NCBI GenBank assembly: GCA_035308565.1
Contig: DATGGK010000122.1
Location: forward strand, 1 to 64,000
Direction: 5' to 3'
Source: JANXLS01 sp035308565
GTDB taxonomy: Bacteria > Planctomycetota > SZUA-567 > H5-PLA8
DNA: 64,000 nucleotides
This document shows, one piece after another, positions 51,416 to 58,837 of the stretch (position 1 is the stretch's first letter; the number at the start of each line of letters is the position of its first letter). The position numbers and the translations under genes are program-made. A model generated the notes under the pieces. It made no database searches. It saw nothing but the letters and a program-made list of their open reading frames with translations, and had not been told where the DNA came from.

Positions 51416-52195
51416 TCACATCTCGGTTCCTCGCGCCGCTTCTTCGACCTTCCATTCTTCAAGCGCGGCCAGCGCATCTACCGGCTTTTCGTGCGTCGAT
51501 TCCTTGACGACCATCCCGTCGCGCATCATCAGCGCGCGGCCGGCGCACGCGGCCACGTCGTGTTCGTGCGTGACCATTAAGATGGTGAGGCCTTCGCTAT
51601 TGAGTTGCTGAAGCAGCGCCAGAATCTCGTAGCCGGTGCGTGTGTCCAAATTGCCGGTCGGTTCGTCGGCCAAAAGCAGGGAAGGGCGGTTGACCAGCGC
51701 GCGGGCGATCGCGACGCGCTGCTGCTGCCCGCCGGAAAGCTCCGTGGGTTTGCGTTCGAGCTTGTCCTTCAAGCCCACGCGCACCAGCGCTTCTTCCGCA
51801 CGCTCGCGGCGTTCCCGCCAGCGCACGCCGCCGTATTGCAGCGGCAATTCGCAATTCGCGCGCGTGCTCACGCGCGGCAGAAGCTGGAAGCTTTGAAAAA
51901 CGAAACCCAGCGTGCGCGAGCGGATGCGCGCCAGTTCGCGCCGCGATTTTCGCGACACGTCATCGCCGTTAAGCAGGTACGCGCCGCCGCTGGGGCGGTC
52001 CAGGCAGCCGAGAATGTTCATCAGCGTGGATTTGCCCGATCCGGAATGTCCCATGACAGCGATAAAATCGCGGCGTTGAATTGCGAAGCTGACCCCGCGC
52101 AGCGCGTAAACGGGGTTGGTCGTCTTCGCGCCATACGTTTTGACGAGGCGGCGGACTTCGACGACGGGGGAGGTGAATGGGGTTGCCGCGGGCAT
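51416..52195 (-). CDS. ABC transporter ATP-binding protein (MacB/LolD type)
   Basis: Energises the adjacent MacB-type permease. The 259 residues hold Walker A GHSGSGKST, the Q loop FVFQSFQLLPR, signature LSGGQQQRVAIARALV, Walker B LLLADEPTGNLD and the switch His in VTHEHDVA. GNLDTRTGYEIL is typical of the LolD/MacB branch. The start may be ATG 52195 or GTG 52207; both have purine-rich DNA upstream. It precedes the permease on the minus strand, separated by an AT-rich inverted repeat. Confidence 0.92.
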   Translation of the reverse strand: MPAATPFTSPVVEVRRLVKTYGAKTTNPVYALRGVSFAIQRRDFIAVMGHSGSGKSTLMNILGCLDRPSGGAYLLNGDDVSRKSRRELARIRSRTLGFVFQSFQLLPRVSTRANCELPLQYGGVRWRERRERAEEALVRVGLKDKLERKPTELSGGQQQRVAIARALVNRPSLLLADEPTGNLDTRTGYEILALLQQLNSEGLTILMVTHEHDVAACAGRALMMRDGMVVKESTHEKPVDALAALEEWKVEEAARGTEM

Positions 52196-52202
52196 AATTT
52201 GT

Positions 52203-52283
52203 GCCACACCTTCCCTTCACCGCGCGAGAGCGCAAACGGCCGCGCTCTCGTCGGCCCTCTCCCGGAGGGAGGGGGCAACTGCA
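52203..52283. repeat. GC-rich spacer repeat (TCGGCCCTCTCCCGGAGGGAG type), copy 1
   Basis: CTTCCCTTCACCGCGCGAG, then GCGCTCTCGTCGGCCCTCTC and CCGGAGGGAGGGGGCAACT. A second copy with the same order of blocks lies at 54,024-54,085. Each holds a CCCTCTCCCGGAGGGAG hairpin. Confidence 0.6.
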
Positions 52284-52349
52284 CTTTCCGTCCGCGCGAA
52301 TTTCGGGTAAGAATACGCCATTCATTGGCGCATTCAATTGAAACGGCGA

Positions 52350-53411
52350 ATGGGTCTCATGGTTACAATTGCCCCGAACGATATGGCTTTTGCGCACGCG
52401 GCGGACACGCCGACTTCGGCGCCGCTGCTGCAGGTTCAGAATCTCACCAAGCATTTTCCGATCAAGCGCGGACTGCTCAACCGCACCGTCGGGCACGTGC
52501 AAGCGGTGACCAACGTCTCGTTCAACGTGCGGCGCGGCGAAACGCTGGGGTTGGTCGGCGAATCCGGCTGCGGCAAAACCACCATCGGGCGCAGCATTTT
52601 GCGGCTGATCGAACCGACGGCGGGGCGCGTGATTTACGACGGCGAGGAGATTCAGGATTTGCCGCAATCGGCGCTGCGTCCGTACCGCAAGCGCATGCAG
52701 ATCATTTTTCAGGACCCGTATTCAAGCTTGAACCCGCGCATGACCGTCGAGCAGATCATCGCCGAGGGATTGATCGTACACGAGCCGGAATTGAGCGCGC
52801 TGGACCGGCGCGAAAAAGTCTACGGGCTGCTCAAAAGCGTGGGCCTTGCGCCGCAGGCGATCGAACGCTACCCGCACGAATTTTCCGGCGGTCAGCGACA
52901 GCGCATCGGCATCGCGCGCGCGCTGGCGGTCAATCCGGAATTCATCGTTTGCGACGAAGCGGTCAGCGCGCTGGACGTTTCGGTGCAGGCGCAGATTATT
53001 AATCTGCTGATGGATTTGCAGAAAGAGCGCAACATCAGCTACCTGTTCATCGCGCACGATCTTTCGGTCGTCGAACACATCAGCCAGCGCGTGGCGGTGA
53101 TGTATCTGGGCAACATCGTCGAGACGGCGGACACGCGCGAGTTGTTCGCGAATGCGAAACATCCGTACACGCGTTTTCTGCTCGACAGCGTGCCCAAACG
53201 CACGCCGGATGATGCGCACAACCGCGCGAAATTGCAGGGCGAACCGCCGAGCCCGATCAATCCGCCGCCCGGCTGTCCGTTCGCGCCGCGCTGCCCGCTG
53301 GTGATGCCGGCCTGCAACGACGCGCTGCCGCCGCAGGATCCGATGGGCGCGCCGGGGCATTTGGTGCGCTGTCCGGTGGTACGAGACAAAGAAAAGGCGA
53401 TGGCGAAGTGA
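52350..53411 (+). CDS. Oligopeptide/dipeptide ABC transporter ATP-binding protein (OppF/DppF-like), orphan
   Basis: 353 residues with Walker A GESGCGKTT, Q loop IFQDPYSSLNPRM, signature FSGGQRQRIGIARALA, Walker B FIVCDEAVSALDVS, the switch His in FIAHDLSVVEHI, and the OppF tail GCPFAPRCPLVMPAC with four Cys that may bind an iron-sulfur cluster in this family. No OppA, B, C or D genes are nearby, so it either serves a distant permease or is shared. Start uncertain: ATG at 52350, 52359 or 52383, or TTG 52338, none with a strong ribosome site. Confidence 0.9.
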   Translation: MGLMVTIAPNDMAFAHAADTPTSAPLLQVQNLTKHFPIKRGLLNRTVGHVQAVTNVSFNVRRGETLGLVGESGCGKTTIGRSILRLIEPTAGRVIYDGEEIQDLPQSALRPYRKRMQIIFQDPYSSLNPRMTVEQIIAEGLIVHEPELSALDRREKVYGLLKSVGLAPQAIERYPHEFSGGQRQRIGIARALAVNPEFIVCDEAVSALDVSVQAQIINLLMDLQKERNISYLFIAHDLSVVEHISQRVAVMYLGNIVETADTRELFANAKHPYTRFLLDSVPKRTPDDAHNRAKLQGEPPSPINPPPGCPFAPRCPLVMPACNDALPPQDPMGAPGHLVRCPVVRDKEKAMAK

Positions 53412-53482
53412 TGGAGGGGCGGCACTCTTGCCGCCCATTTTTTCAAGCGCAAGATTCAGGGCGGCAAGAGTGCTGCCCCTCC
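53411..53482. repeat. Palindromic intergenic repeat (GGAGGGGCGGCACTCTTGCCG type)
   Basis: GGAGGGGCGGCACTCTTGCC (53,412-53,431) faces GGCGGCAAGAGTGCTGCCCC followed by TCC (53,460-53,482); long near-perfect arms between convergent oppF-like and lspA genes. It may also end transcription of both. Confidence 0.6.
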
Positions 53483-53496
53483 GATCACGTGGGCGT

Positions 53497-53991
53497 TTAC
53501 GCCGCCTCTTCATCGCGCGGCGTTTTCGCAAAAAATATTTCGTTGACCGCGTACAGAATAACGCCAGTCGTGATGCAGATGTCGGCGACGTTAAAGACGG
53601 CCCAGTGTCCGATCAGCGGCAGTTGCGGCATGAAGTCGATGAAATCGCGAACGTAGTGAAAAATGACCCGGTCGATCAAATTTCCCGTCGCGCCGATCAG
53701 CAGCAGCGCAATCGACACCAGCGCCACTCGGTTCGCGCGCAAACGAACGCGCGCGTAAAGCCAAATTAAGAATATGATCGCGAGGCTGGTCACGACCAGA
53801 ATCACGCTGGGGTAACTCGCGAGCATGCTGAAGGCCACGCCGTGATTTTCGGCGTGGACCAGTTGCAATACGTCCGGAATCAGCGAATACGATTCGTTCG
53901 GCGAGAGTTTGTCGAAGGCGAGTTTTTTGGTCAGCAGGTCGAGCGCGAGGCCTAAAGCGACGACGATGGCGAATGGAATGGGCTTGCGCAT
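53497..53991 (-). CDS. lspA: Lipoprotein signal peptidase (SPase II)
   Basis: Membrane aspartyl protease that cleaves prolipoprotein signals after lipidation. The 164 residues have four membrane helices and the conserved blocks: LDLLTKKLAF near the N-terminus, ENHGVAFSML, GNLIDRV with the first catalytic Asp, and VFNVADICITTGV with the second. It follows the DksA-like gene on the same strand, an arrangement also seen in other bacteria. Length normal. Confidence 0.96.
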   Translation of the reverse strand: MRKPIPFAIVVALGLALDLLTKKLAFDKLSPNESYSLIPDVLQLVHAENHGVAFSMLASYPSVILVVTSLAIIFLIWLYARVRLRANRVALVSIALLLIGATGNLIDRVIFHYVRDFIDFMPQLPLIGHWAVFNVADICITTGVILYAVNEIFFAKTPRDEEAA

Positions 53992-54023
53992 GGATGAATA
54001 ACAAACCGAAGCGTTTGCGGTGA

Positions 54024-54085
54024 ACCTTTCCCCTCACCCCGCGAGCGGGTACGCTCGTCGGCCCTCTCCCGGAGGGAGAGGGGAA
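54024..54085. repeat. GC-rich spacer repeat (TCGGCCCTCTCCCGGAGGGAG type), copy 2
   Basis: CCTTTCCCCTCACCCCGCGA, then GCTCGTCGGCCCTCTCCCGG and AGGGAGAGGGGAACT; the same blocks as 52,203-52,283. It fills the gap between the DksA-like and lspA genes. Confidence 0.6.
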
Positions 54086-54538
54086 CTACGCGCGCTCCTT
54101 GTCGTCGCCGATGAGCGCCTCTTCGCCGTCGTCGTCGATTTCGAATTCGCGCCCCGCTTTGCGCCGGCGAATGCCACGCTCCTCGAGTTCCTGGCATTTG
54201 ATGCAGAGCGTGGCCCACGGCAAATAGTCGAGGCGCTCGGCGTTGATCTCCTTGCCGCATTCGTCGCACTGGCCATACGTCTTGTCGCGGATGCGCTGCA
54301 GCGCGACATCGACTTTGCGCAGGATTTCTTCTTCGCTTTCCATGCTGATGAAGGCGAAATCCTGTTCATAGGCGTCGGCGGCGTTGTCGGCGCTGTTGAG
54401 CGGCGACTTGGAATTCTCGGTGGCCTCGGTCGATTCGGCGGCGTCCTGCGCAAGCCGTTCGACCTGGCGGACGAGATTGGCGCGCTTTTCGAGCAGGACA
54501 TCGCGGGACCGGTTCAACTGTTCTTTGGTAAAAGGCAT
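54086..54538 (-). CDS. TraR/DksA-family zinc-finger protein
   Basis: 150 residues: an N-terminal coiled coil (SRDVLLEKRANLVRQVERLA), an acidic loop with the DxxDxA-like NSADNAADAYEQDF, and a C4 zinc finger (CDEC...CIKC) close to YGQCDECGKEINAERLDYLP. DksA-type proteins act in the RNA polymerase secondary channel, often with ppGpp. The long acidic C-terminal tail (EFEIDDDGEEALIGDDKERA) is a variation. Position directly before lspA supports a housekeeping role. Confidence 0.9.
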   Translation of the reverse strand: MPFTKEQLNRSRDVLLEKRANLVRQVERLAQDAAESTEATENSKSPLNSADNAADAYEQDFAFISMESEEEILRKVDVALQRIRDKTYGQCDECGKEINAERLDYLPWATLCIKCQELEERGIRRRKAGREFEIDDDGEEALIGDDKERA

Positions 54539-54769
54539 TGGCGTTTCGCTTCCACATTCAAAAAAGAAAACTGCTGCTCACATTGCAGTGCGTTAAGAAA
54601 AATCGTTGCTGCGAGGCAACCGATTTATCGCGGCTTTTCGAAGATTCAACATTTTTCCGGCGCTTTGCATTAAATAGTTGCGTTGCGTACAAAAACGATT
54701 ACTCCGAAAAAGTCACGCTGTTCGTCCGAAAAAAAATTAATGCGCCGCGACCGCGCGCACAGTAGTAGA
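54539..54769. other. AT-rich gap, no gene seen
   Basis: Upstream of the DksA-like gene; low coding potential on either strand. It probably carries that gene's promoter and possibly the promoter of the RNA proposed just downstream. No clear -35/-10 pair could be picked. Confidence 0.3.
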
Positions 54770-55035
54770 GTGTCGGCACCGCGGCGAGCCTTCAAGAAAA
54801 AAATCTCGCTGAGCATTAGTTTTTCACACTGACGGGGGCGTGGAGAATACGTGTTGAAGGAATTTCGAAACTACGACTTGCCCACGCGAAATGGTCGCCC
54901 TCGCTACCGCTAAAGCCTCAAATTTCAAGAGGGTATCCTCACTTGCCGCATGAAATCTTTGAATTAAGAAAGATTCGAGACATCAGCAATGCAAAGAAAT
55001 ACAAAAAAACGGCGAGCTTCGGCTCGCCGTTTTTG
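54770..55035 (+). ncRNA. Candidate structured non-coding RNA ending in a strong terminator
   Basis: About 265 bp without a credible reading frame but with several pairable blocks: GGCGTGG (54,837) with CCCACGC (54,880), GAGGGTATCCTC (54,929), AATCTTT with AGAAAGATT (54,955-54,976), and last a 7-bp GC stem with TTCG loop and T-run. The layout (AT-rich lead, structured body, terminator) suits a small RNA. It does not show tmRNA, SRP RNA or RNase P landmarks that I can recognise; 6S RNA is possible. It could also be only the spacer beyond htrA, whose transcript the same terminator would end. Confidence 0.3.
55003..55034. terminator. Bidirectional intrinsic terminator
   Basis: GGCGAGC (55,011-55,017), loop TTCG, GCTCGCC (55,022-55,028), flanked by an A-run on the left and a T-run on the right so that it works in both directions. 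On the minus strand it lies 54 bp after the htrA stop; on the plus strand it would end the candidate RNA. Confidence 0.88.
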
Positions 55036-55088
55036 GTCTTAATCCAGATTGGCGTTTGCTTTCTCGGCGCCTCTGCCTGAGGCGTTTT

Positions 55089-56252
55089 TTACTCCGAGTT
55101 CTTCCGAATGCCCCAATCCTTCGGTTGCGTGCCGATTTGCACGCGCAGTGTCCGCGCTTCGCCTTTGCTGGTGAGCGCTTCGATGCCTACTTCGGTGCCT
55201 GGCTTCATCTCGGCAACCATCGCGGGGATGTCGTTTGAATTGCGCACGGGCTTGCCGTCGATCTTCAGCAGGATATCGCCAGGGATAATGCCGGCGCCCT
55301 TCGCGGGGCTGCGGAAATACACGCCATCCACCATCGCTCCGTAATCCAGCTTGATGCGCGAATAATCGTCTGGCGTCAGTTCGCGCAGATTTACGCCGAG
55401 CCAGCCGCGAACGACGGCGCCGTTGCGCACGAGTTGGTCGGCGATTTTGCGCGCTTGGTTGATCGGGATTGCGAAGCCGATGCCCTGATATCCGCCCGTC
55501 TTGGAATAAATTGCTGAATTCATGCCGATGACCTGGCCGTCGAGGTTCACCAGCGGGCCGCCGGAATTGCCCATGTTGATCGCCGCGTCGGTTTGCAGGA
55601 AGTCTTCGTAATTCGCGAGGCCAAAACCCCTGCGGCCTTTCGCTGAAATGATGCCGGCGGTCACGGTCTGTTCCAGCAAGCCGAACGGATTGCCCACGGC
55701 CAGCACCCAGTCGCCGACTTCGCAGCCGTCGTCGGAATTGCCCAGTTCCGCCGCCGTCAGATTGTTCGCGGCAATCTTTAACACGGCAACATCGGTTTGA
55801 GAATCGGTGCCGATGACTTTTGCTTCGACTTCGCGTTTATCCGCGAGGCGCACGATAAAGCCATCGCCGCCTTCGACGACGTGATTGTTGGTGAGAATGA
55901 ATCCATTTTTCGCGTCGAAAATAAACCCGGAACCGACGCCCTTGGGCACCATGCCCTCCTTAATTTGAGGCTGGATATAAAAGGGCAGGCCGTCTTGATC
56001 AAACGCAAAGCGGTTTCCGCCGACTTGCATGCGCACCTTCTGCACCGTGGTGATGTTTACGACCGCCGGCGCGATGACTTTCGCCGCGTAGCGGAATGTC
56101 TCCGAATGCTGCGAGGCGGCCTTGCGCCCTTCGCGGCCGTCGGCAAAGGCGGGGGAATTCCAATGGTCGATTCCTTTGGCTAAAAACACGCCGACCGCAA
56201 CGCCCAAGATAATTCCCAATGTAATCGGCCAACTTTGTTTCAACGCGCGCAT
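55089..56252 (-). CDS. HtrA/Deg-family periplasmic serine protease with one PDZ domain
   Basis: Envelope quality-control protease of 387 residues: a membrane anchor (WPITLGIILGVAVGVFLA), a trypsin-like domain with His in LTNNHVVEGG, Asp in TDVAVLKI and Ser in MGNSGGPLV, and a single PDZ domain (VYFRSPAKGAGIIPGDILLKIDG). One PDZ and a non-cleaved anchor point to a DegS/HhoB-like member rather than DegP. GAGGAG lies before ATG 56252. Its upstream region has alternating GTCAT half-sites; a strong terminator follows the gene. Confidence 0.94.
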   Translation of the reverse strand: MRALKQSWPITLGIILGVAVGVFLAKGIDHWNSPAFADGREGRKAASQHSETFRYAAKVIAPAVVNITTVQKVRMQVGGNRFAFDQDGLPFYIQPQIKEGMVPKGVGSGFIFDAKNGFILTNNHVVEGGDGFIVRLADKREVEAKVIGTDSQTDVAVLKIAANNLTAAELGNSDDGCEVGDWVLAVGNPFGLLEQTVTAGIISAKGRRGFGLANYEDFLQTDAAINMGNSGGPLVNLDGQVIGMNSAIYSKTGGYQGIGFAIPINQARKIADQLVRNGAVVRGWLGVNLRELTPDDYSRIKLDYGAMVDGVYFRSPAKGAGIIPGDILLKIDGKPVRNSNDIPAMVAEMKPGTEVGIEALTSKGEARTLRVQIGTQPKDWGIRKNSE

Positions 56253-56297
56253 ACGAATTTCTCCTCAAAACGCAGGCTGTTTTTCGACTCATTTTCT

Positions 56298-56315
56298 GTC
56301 ATTATGACGTGTCAT
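56298..56315. promoter_or_regulatory. Overlapping GTCAT/ATGAC half-sites upstream of htrA
   Basis: GTCATTATGAC (56,298-56,308) and ATGACGTGTCAT (56,304-56,315) are overlapping dyads that share one ATGAC half-site, 46-63 bp upstream of the htrA start. This looks like an operator; the regulator is not known. Confidence 0.4.
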
Positions 56316-56389
56316 CGTGGCAGATTCTTCAATGTAACGAAGTATCGTCACGAACGACAAGGGATATTAACGCAAAGAGCTTGCCAGCG

Positions 56390-56659
56390 TCATCGCGGAT
56401 TGTCAGGTTTCTGCATACGCCGCAATCGGATGACGATTTCGTTTGCGTAGTTTAAGATTCGCCCTAGCGCCACGAAAACCGCCGCGACTACACAACTTCT
56501 GACGATCGATCCGATATAGTCGTGCGAGTCGCCAACGAACCCCAACAGTGATCCCAAGAGGAAGCACGCCGCGATCATAAAGAGCACTATCGACCAACTC
56601 GGCATGACGATCGGCTCCGGCTCACTCTCAATTGATTTTGCGCTGACCACGTCTGCCAT
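56390..56659 (-). CDS. Small membrane protein, two helices, unknown function
   Basis: 89 residues. After a polar N-terminus (MADVVSAKSIESEPEPI) come two membrane segments (SIVLFMIAACFLLGSLLGFV and IVRSCVVAAVFVALGRIL) and a basic tail (VIRLRRMQKPDNPR). AAGGAGG stands 8 bp before ATG 56659, which settles the start; a longer in-frame reading runs through the divergent WXG100-like gene and is not credible. It is divergent from the WXG100-like gene with a gap of about 100 bp, so the two may share a control region. Not recognised. Confidence 0.7.
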   Translation of the reverse strand: MADVVSAKSIESEPEPIVMPSWSIVLFMIAACFLLGSLLGFVGDSHDYIGSIVRSCVVAAVFVALGRILNYANEIVIRLRRMQKPDNPR

Positions 56660-56764
56660 GAGGAATTCCTCCTTGAAAAAATCGAAAAAAAACCGTAGCG
56701 TGCAATGAAATGGGCGGATCGCACGTCTCATTTGACACAGCTTCAACCCACCGGAGATACTCCC

Positions 56765-57031
56765 GTGTCCAGAGCCGCCGTAGACCCCGAAGAATTGCGC
56801 CGCTTCGCGTTCGACCTCAAGCGTTTCAATACGGAAATGCAATCCCAGATCGTCTCCATTCAGCGCCGTTTCGTCAAGCTCGGCGAAACCTGGCAGGATC
56901 AGGAGCATCAGAAATTCGCTGATGATTTCGAAAAAATCATCGCCGCGATGGCCAAATTCGTGGATGCGACCGATAAGCATATTCCGTTTTTGCTGCGAAA
57001 GGCGCAGAAGATTCAAGAATACCTTGATTAG
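56765..57031 (+). CDS. WXG100-like helical-hairpin protein
   Basis: 88 residues, all helical. AVDPEELRRFAFDLKRFNTE is followed by a turn with WQDQEHQKF, in the place and spacing of the WXG turn of WXG100/ESAT-6 proteins, and a second helix ending in PFLLRKAQKIQEYLD. Here the turn is W-Q-D rather than W-x-G. The start is GTG 56765, since GGAG lies 8 bp upstream and the protein then has family length; an earlier ATG at 56705 has no ribosome site. No type VII secretion ATPase is in the window. A coiled-coil gene and the MCE operon follow on the same strand. Confidence 0.72.
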   Translation: MSRAAVDPEELRRFAFDLKRFNTEMQSQIVSIQRRFVKLGETWQDQEHQKFADDFEKIIAAMAKFVDATDKHIPFLLRKAQKIQEYLD

Positions 57032-57118
57032 TCGAAAGTCGAAAGTCGAGGGTCGAAAAAGTCAAAAGTCGGCCGGCCGCAATCGTTTCGACTGTTTCGA
57101 CTTCTTCGACTTTCGACT
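57032..57118. repeat. GTCGAAA tandem/inverted repeat between two small genes
   Basis: AGTCGAAAGTCGAAAGTCGA (57,031-57,050) and the opposing TTTCGACTTCTTCGACTTTC (57,095-57,114) form a long imperfect hairpin in the gap between the WXG100-like and coiled-coil genes. Confidence 0.6.
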
Positions 57119-57129
57119 GTGAGGTGCAC

Positions 57130-57642
57130 ATGCCATTAAACAGAGCAGACATCGATTCGCCCGAAGTCATCAAGGACTTTCGTTTTCGTTTGATCAAATT
57201 CGACGAGACGGCGCGGCAGGCCATTGCCGGCATCACCGGCGATATTTACCGCGTTTCGGCGTGGCTTTCGCACGATCAGGCGAAATATTGGCAGATGGAA
57301 TTGCGCAAGCGCGAGGAAGAATTCCAGCTTGCCAAACTCGCCTTCAAAAACGCCAAGGATCCCATGAGCGCTTACCGCAAAGACAGCGCCGTGGACGAAC
57401 GCAAGGAAATGCGCCTCTGCGAAATGCGCCGCGACGACGCCGAACGCAAGCTCAAAGCCGTCAAGCGTTGGTGCATGATGATCGACCGCGAAAGCCAGGA
57501 AATGGTAGGGCCGGTCAATGTCTTCGCAGGCTCGCTGGACGCCAATACGCCAAAGGCCATCGCCAAGCTTGATATGCTTATCACGAAACTGGAAGAATAT
57601 CTGCGGCTCGCCGCGCCGGATGTGCCATCGTCGGGAGTATAA
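57130..57642 (+). CDS. Coiled-coil protein, probable partner of the WXG100-like protein
   Basis: 170 residues, helical and highly charged, with long heptad stretches (YWQMELRKREEEFQLAKLAF, RRDDAERKLKAVKRWCMMID) and no signal peptide or membrane segment. GAGGT sits 4 bp before ATG 57130, preferred over GTG 57124. It follows the WXG100-like gene across a 98-bp hairpin spacer on the same strand and precedes mlaE, so the three may be transcribed together. The family is not recognised; a chaperone or structural role for its small neighbour is a guess. Confidence 0.65.
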   Translation: MPLNRADIDSPEVIKDFRFRLIKFDETARQAIAGITGDIYRVSAWLSHDQAKYWQMELRKREEEFQLAKLAFKNAKDPMSAYRKDSAVDERKEMRLCEMRRDDAERKLKAVKRWCMMIDRESQEMVGPVNVFAGSLDANTPKAIAKLDMLITKLEEYLRLAAPDVPSSGV

Positions 57643-57796
57643 ATAATTTGTGGATGCAGGCCACGTCCGCGTTGAAACTCGAGACGCGCCGGAAACCGCA
57701 GCAGCTTTCGCTTCGTCCTACTCGACAAATAATTACTTTACGCTAAACTGTGCCCCACGCTATTTTAAGGTTATCAAAGGAGAGCTCCGGCGCCAG

Positions 57797-58588
57797 ATGG
57801 GATTTATTGCGCGAATTTTCGGCATACTTGGCCGCATGGCGATCATGTGGGCCGACGAACTCGGCCAAATGGGGCGGCTGGTCCAGCGCACGCTCTTTTC
57901 ACTGCCGCGCATGCGGCCTGAACCGACTGCGGTGCAGATGTTGCGCTTTGGCATTCGGGCGGTGCCGATTATCTCAATGGTCAATCTGTTCGTGGGCATG
58001 ATCGTCGCGGTCTCGATGTCTTCGACGCTCGAAAATTTCAACGCGATCAACCGCACCGCTGAAATCTGCGCGGTCGCGGTGACGCGCGAATTGGGGCCGC
58101 TAATGACGGGGCTGACCATGTCGGGATTCGCCGGCGCGGCTATCGCCGCTGAAATCGCGTCGATGAACGTCAACGAAGAAATCCTCGCGCTCGAAGCCGG
58201 CGCGCTCTCGCCGATTCGCTTCCTGGTGCTGCCGCGCGTGATCGGCGTGATGACCATGATGATGTGCCTGACGCTGGTCGCCGATGTGATGGGCATGTTC
58301 GGCGGATTTATCGTCGGCACGAATCTGCTGAACATTTCGCCGCTGCAATACATCGATATCAACAACAAAGCCGTGGAATGGCCGGACATTCCGAAGGGGC
58401 TGATCAAAGCCGCGGCGTACGGCATGATTATCACTATCGTCGCCTGCCGCCAGGGATTGAGCGCGCACGGCGGCGCGCTGGGCGTGGGCCGCGCCACGAC
58501 AACTGCGGTGGTGCGCTCGATTGTCTGCATCATCGCCGCGGCATTGTGTTTTTCGATTCTGTTTCATTGGGCCATGACGGGAAAATAA
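57797..58588 (+). CDS. mlaE: MlaE-type ABC permease (MCE lipid transport)
   Basis: Inner-membrane permease of an MCE transporter that moves phospholipids or other lipids between membranes. The 263 residues show the family signature TRELGPLMTGLTMSGFAGAA followed by IAAEIASMNVNEEILALEAG, and five to six membrane segments. ATG 57797 (MGFIARIFGI) is chosen; AAAGGAG lies 14 bp upstream, a rather long spacing, and no nearer start codon exists. It heads an operon with a microprotein gene, mlaF and three mlaD-like genes. Confidence 0.92.
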   Translation: MGFIARIFGILGRMAIMWADELGQMGRLVQRTLFSLPRMRPEPTAVQMLRFGIRAVPIISMVNLFVGMIVAVSMSSTLENFNAINRTAEICAVAVTRELGPLMTGLTMSGFAGAAIAAEIASMNVNEEILALEAGALSPIRFLVLPRVIGVMTMMMCLTLVADVMGMFGGFIVGTNLLNISPLQYIDINNKAVEWPDIPKGLIKAAAYGMIITIVACRQGLSAHGGALGVGRATTTAVVRSIVCIIAAALCFSILFHWAMTGK

Positions 58589-58590
58589 TA

Positions 58591-58611
58591 GTAGGACGGG
58601 CTGCCAGCCCG
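58591..58611. repeat. Palindromic repeat (GTAGGACGGGCT type) inside the MCE operon
   Basis: GTAGGACGGGCTGCCAGCCC then GTC: a 7-bp GACGGGC/GCCCGTC stem between mlaE and the microprotein gene, same type as 63,192-63,240 and 40,309. Confidence 0.6.
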
Positions 58612-58641
58612 TCTATTTTCAAACCACAAAGGAGCGTACAC

Positions 58642-58749
58642 ATGTTGATCGTCGCACATGCCAATCATCCGGAGCTGTTCATTGCGGGCCTTGTCGTCGG
58701 AGCCGTACTGGCGCTGGCGCACGTCGCCTGGAACCGCGCACGAAAGTAG
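58642..58749 (+). CDS. 35-residue single-pass membrane microprotein in the MCE operon
   Basis: ATG 58642 to TAG 58749 encodes MLIVAHANHPELFIAGLVVG followed by AVLALAHVAWNRARK: a short polar start, one hydrophobic helix (about 13-27) and a basic end, which predicts a single membrane span with the C-terminus in the cytoplasm. AAAGGAG stands 7 bp before the start, as good a ribosome site as any in the window. It lies between mlaE and mlaF on the same strand. A small accessory subunit of the MlaE permease is the obvious hypothesis. Not recognised as a known family. Confidence 0.6.
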   Translation: MLIVAHANHPELFIAGLVVGAVLALAHVAWNRARK

Positions 58750-58822
58750 CCCGTGGTGCAGGCGCCCCCGCCTGCACGAATGGAATTTAAGAGTCGTGCA
58801 GGCGGGACGCCTGCACCACGAA
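58750..58822. repeat. Long palindromic repeat (GTGGTGCAGGCG type) inside the MCE operon
   Basis: GTGGTGCAGGCGCCCCCGCC (58,753-58,772) faces GGCGGGACGCCTGCACCAC (58,802-58,820); each arm also holds its own hairpin. It fills the gap between the microprotein gene and mlaF. A partial relative (GGCGCAGGCGGCTCGCCTGC) lies before the wza-like gene at 42,247. Confidence 0.65.
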
Positions 58823-58837
58823 GCATTTGGAGCACGA

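Noticed and set aside
56660..57016. Upstream extension of the small two-helix membrane protein
   Set aside because: It would run through the divergent WXG100-like gene; the ribosome site AAGGAGG fixes the start at 56659.
58264..58637. Upstream extension of the microprotein frame
   Set aside because: Overlaps mlaE in a different frame with shadow-type composition; the ribosome site immediately before ATG 58642 supports the short form.
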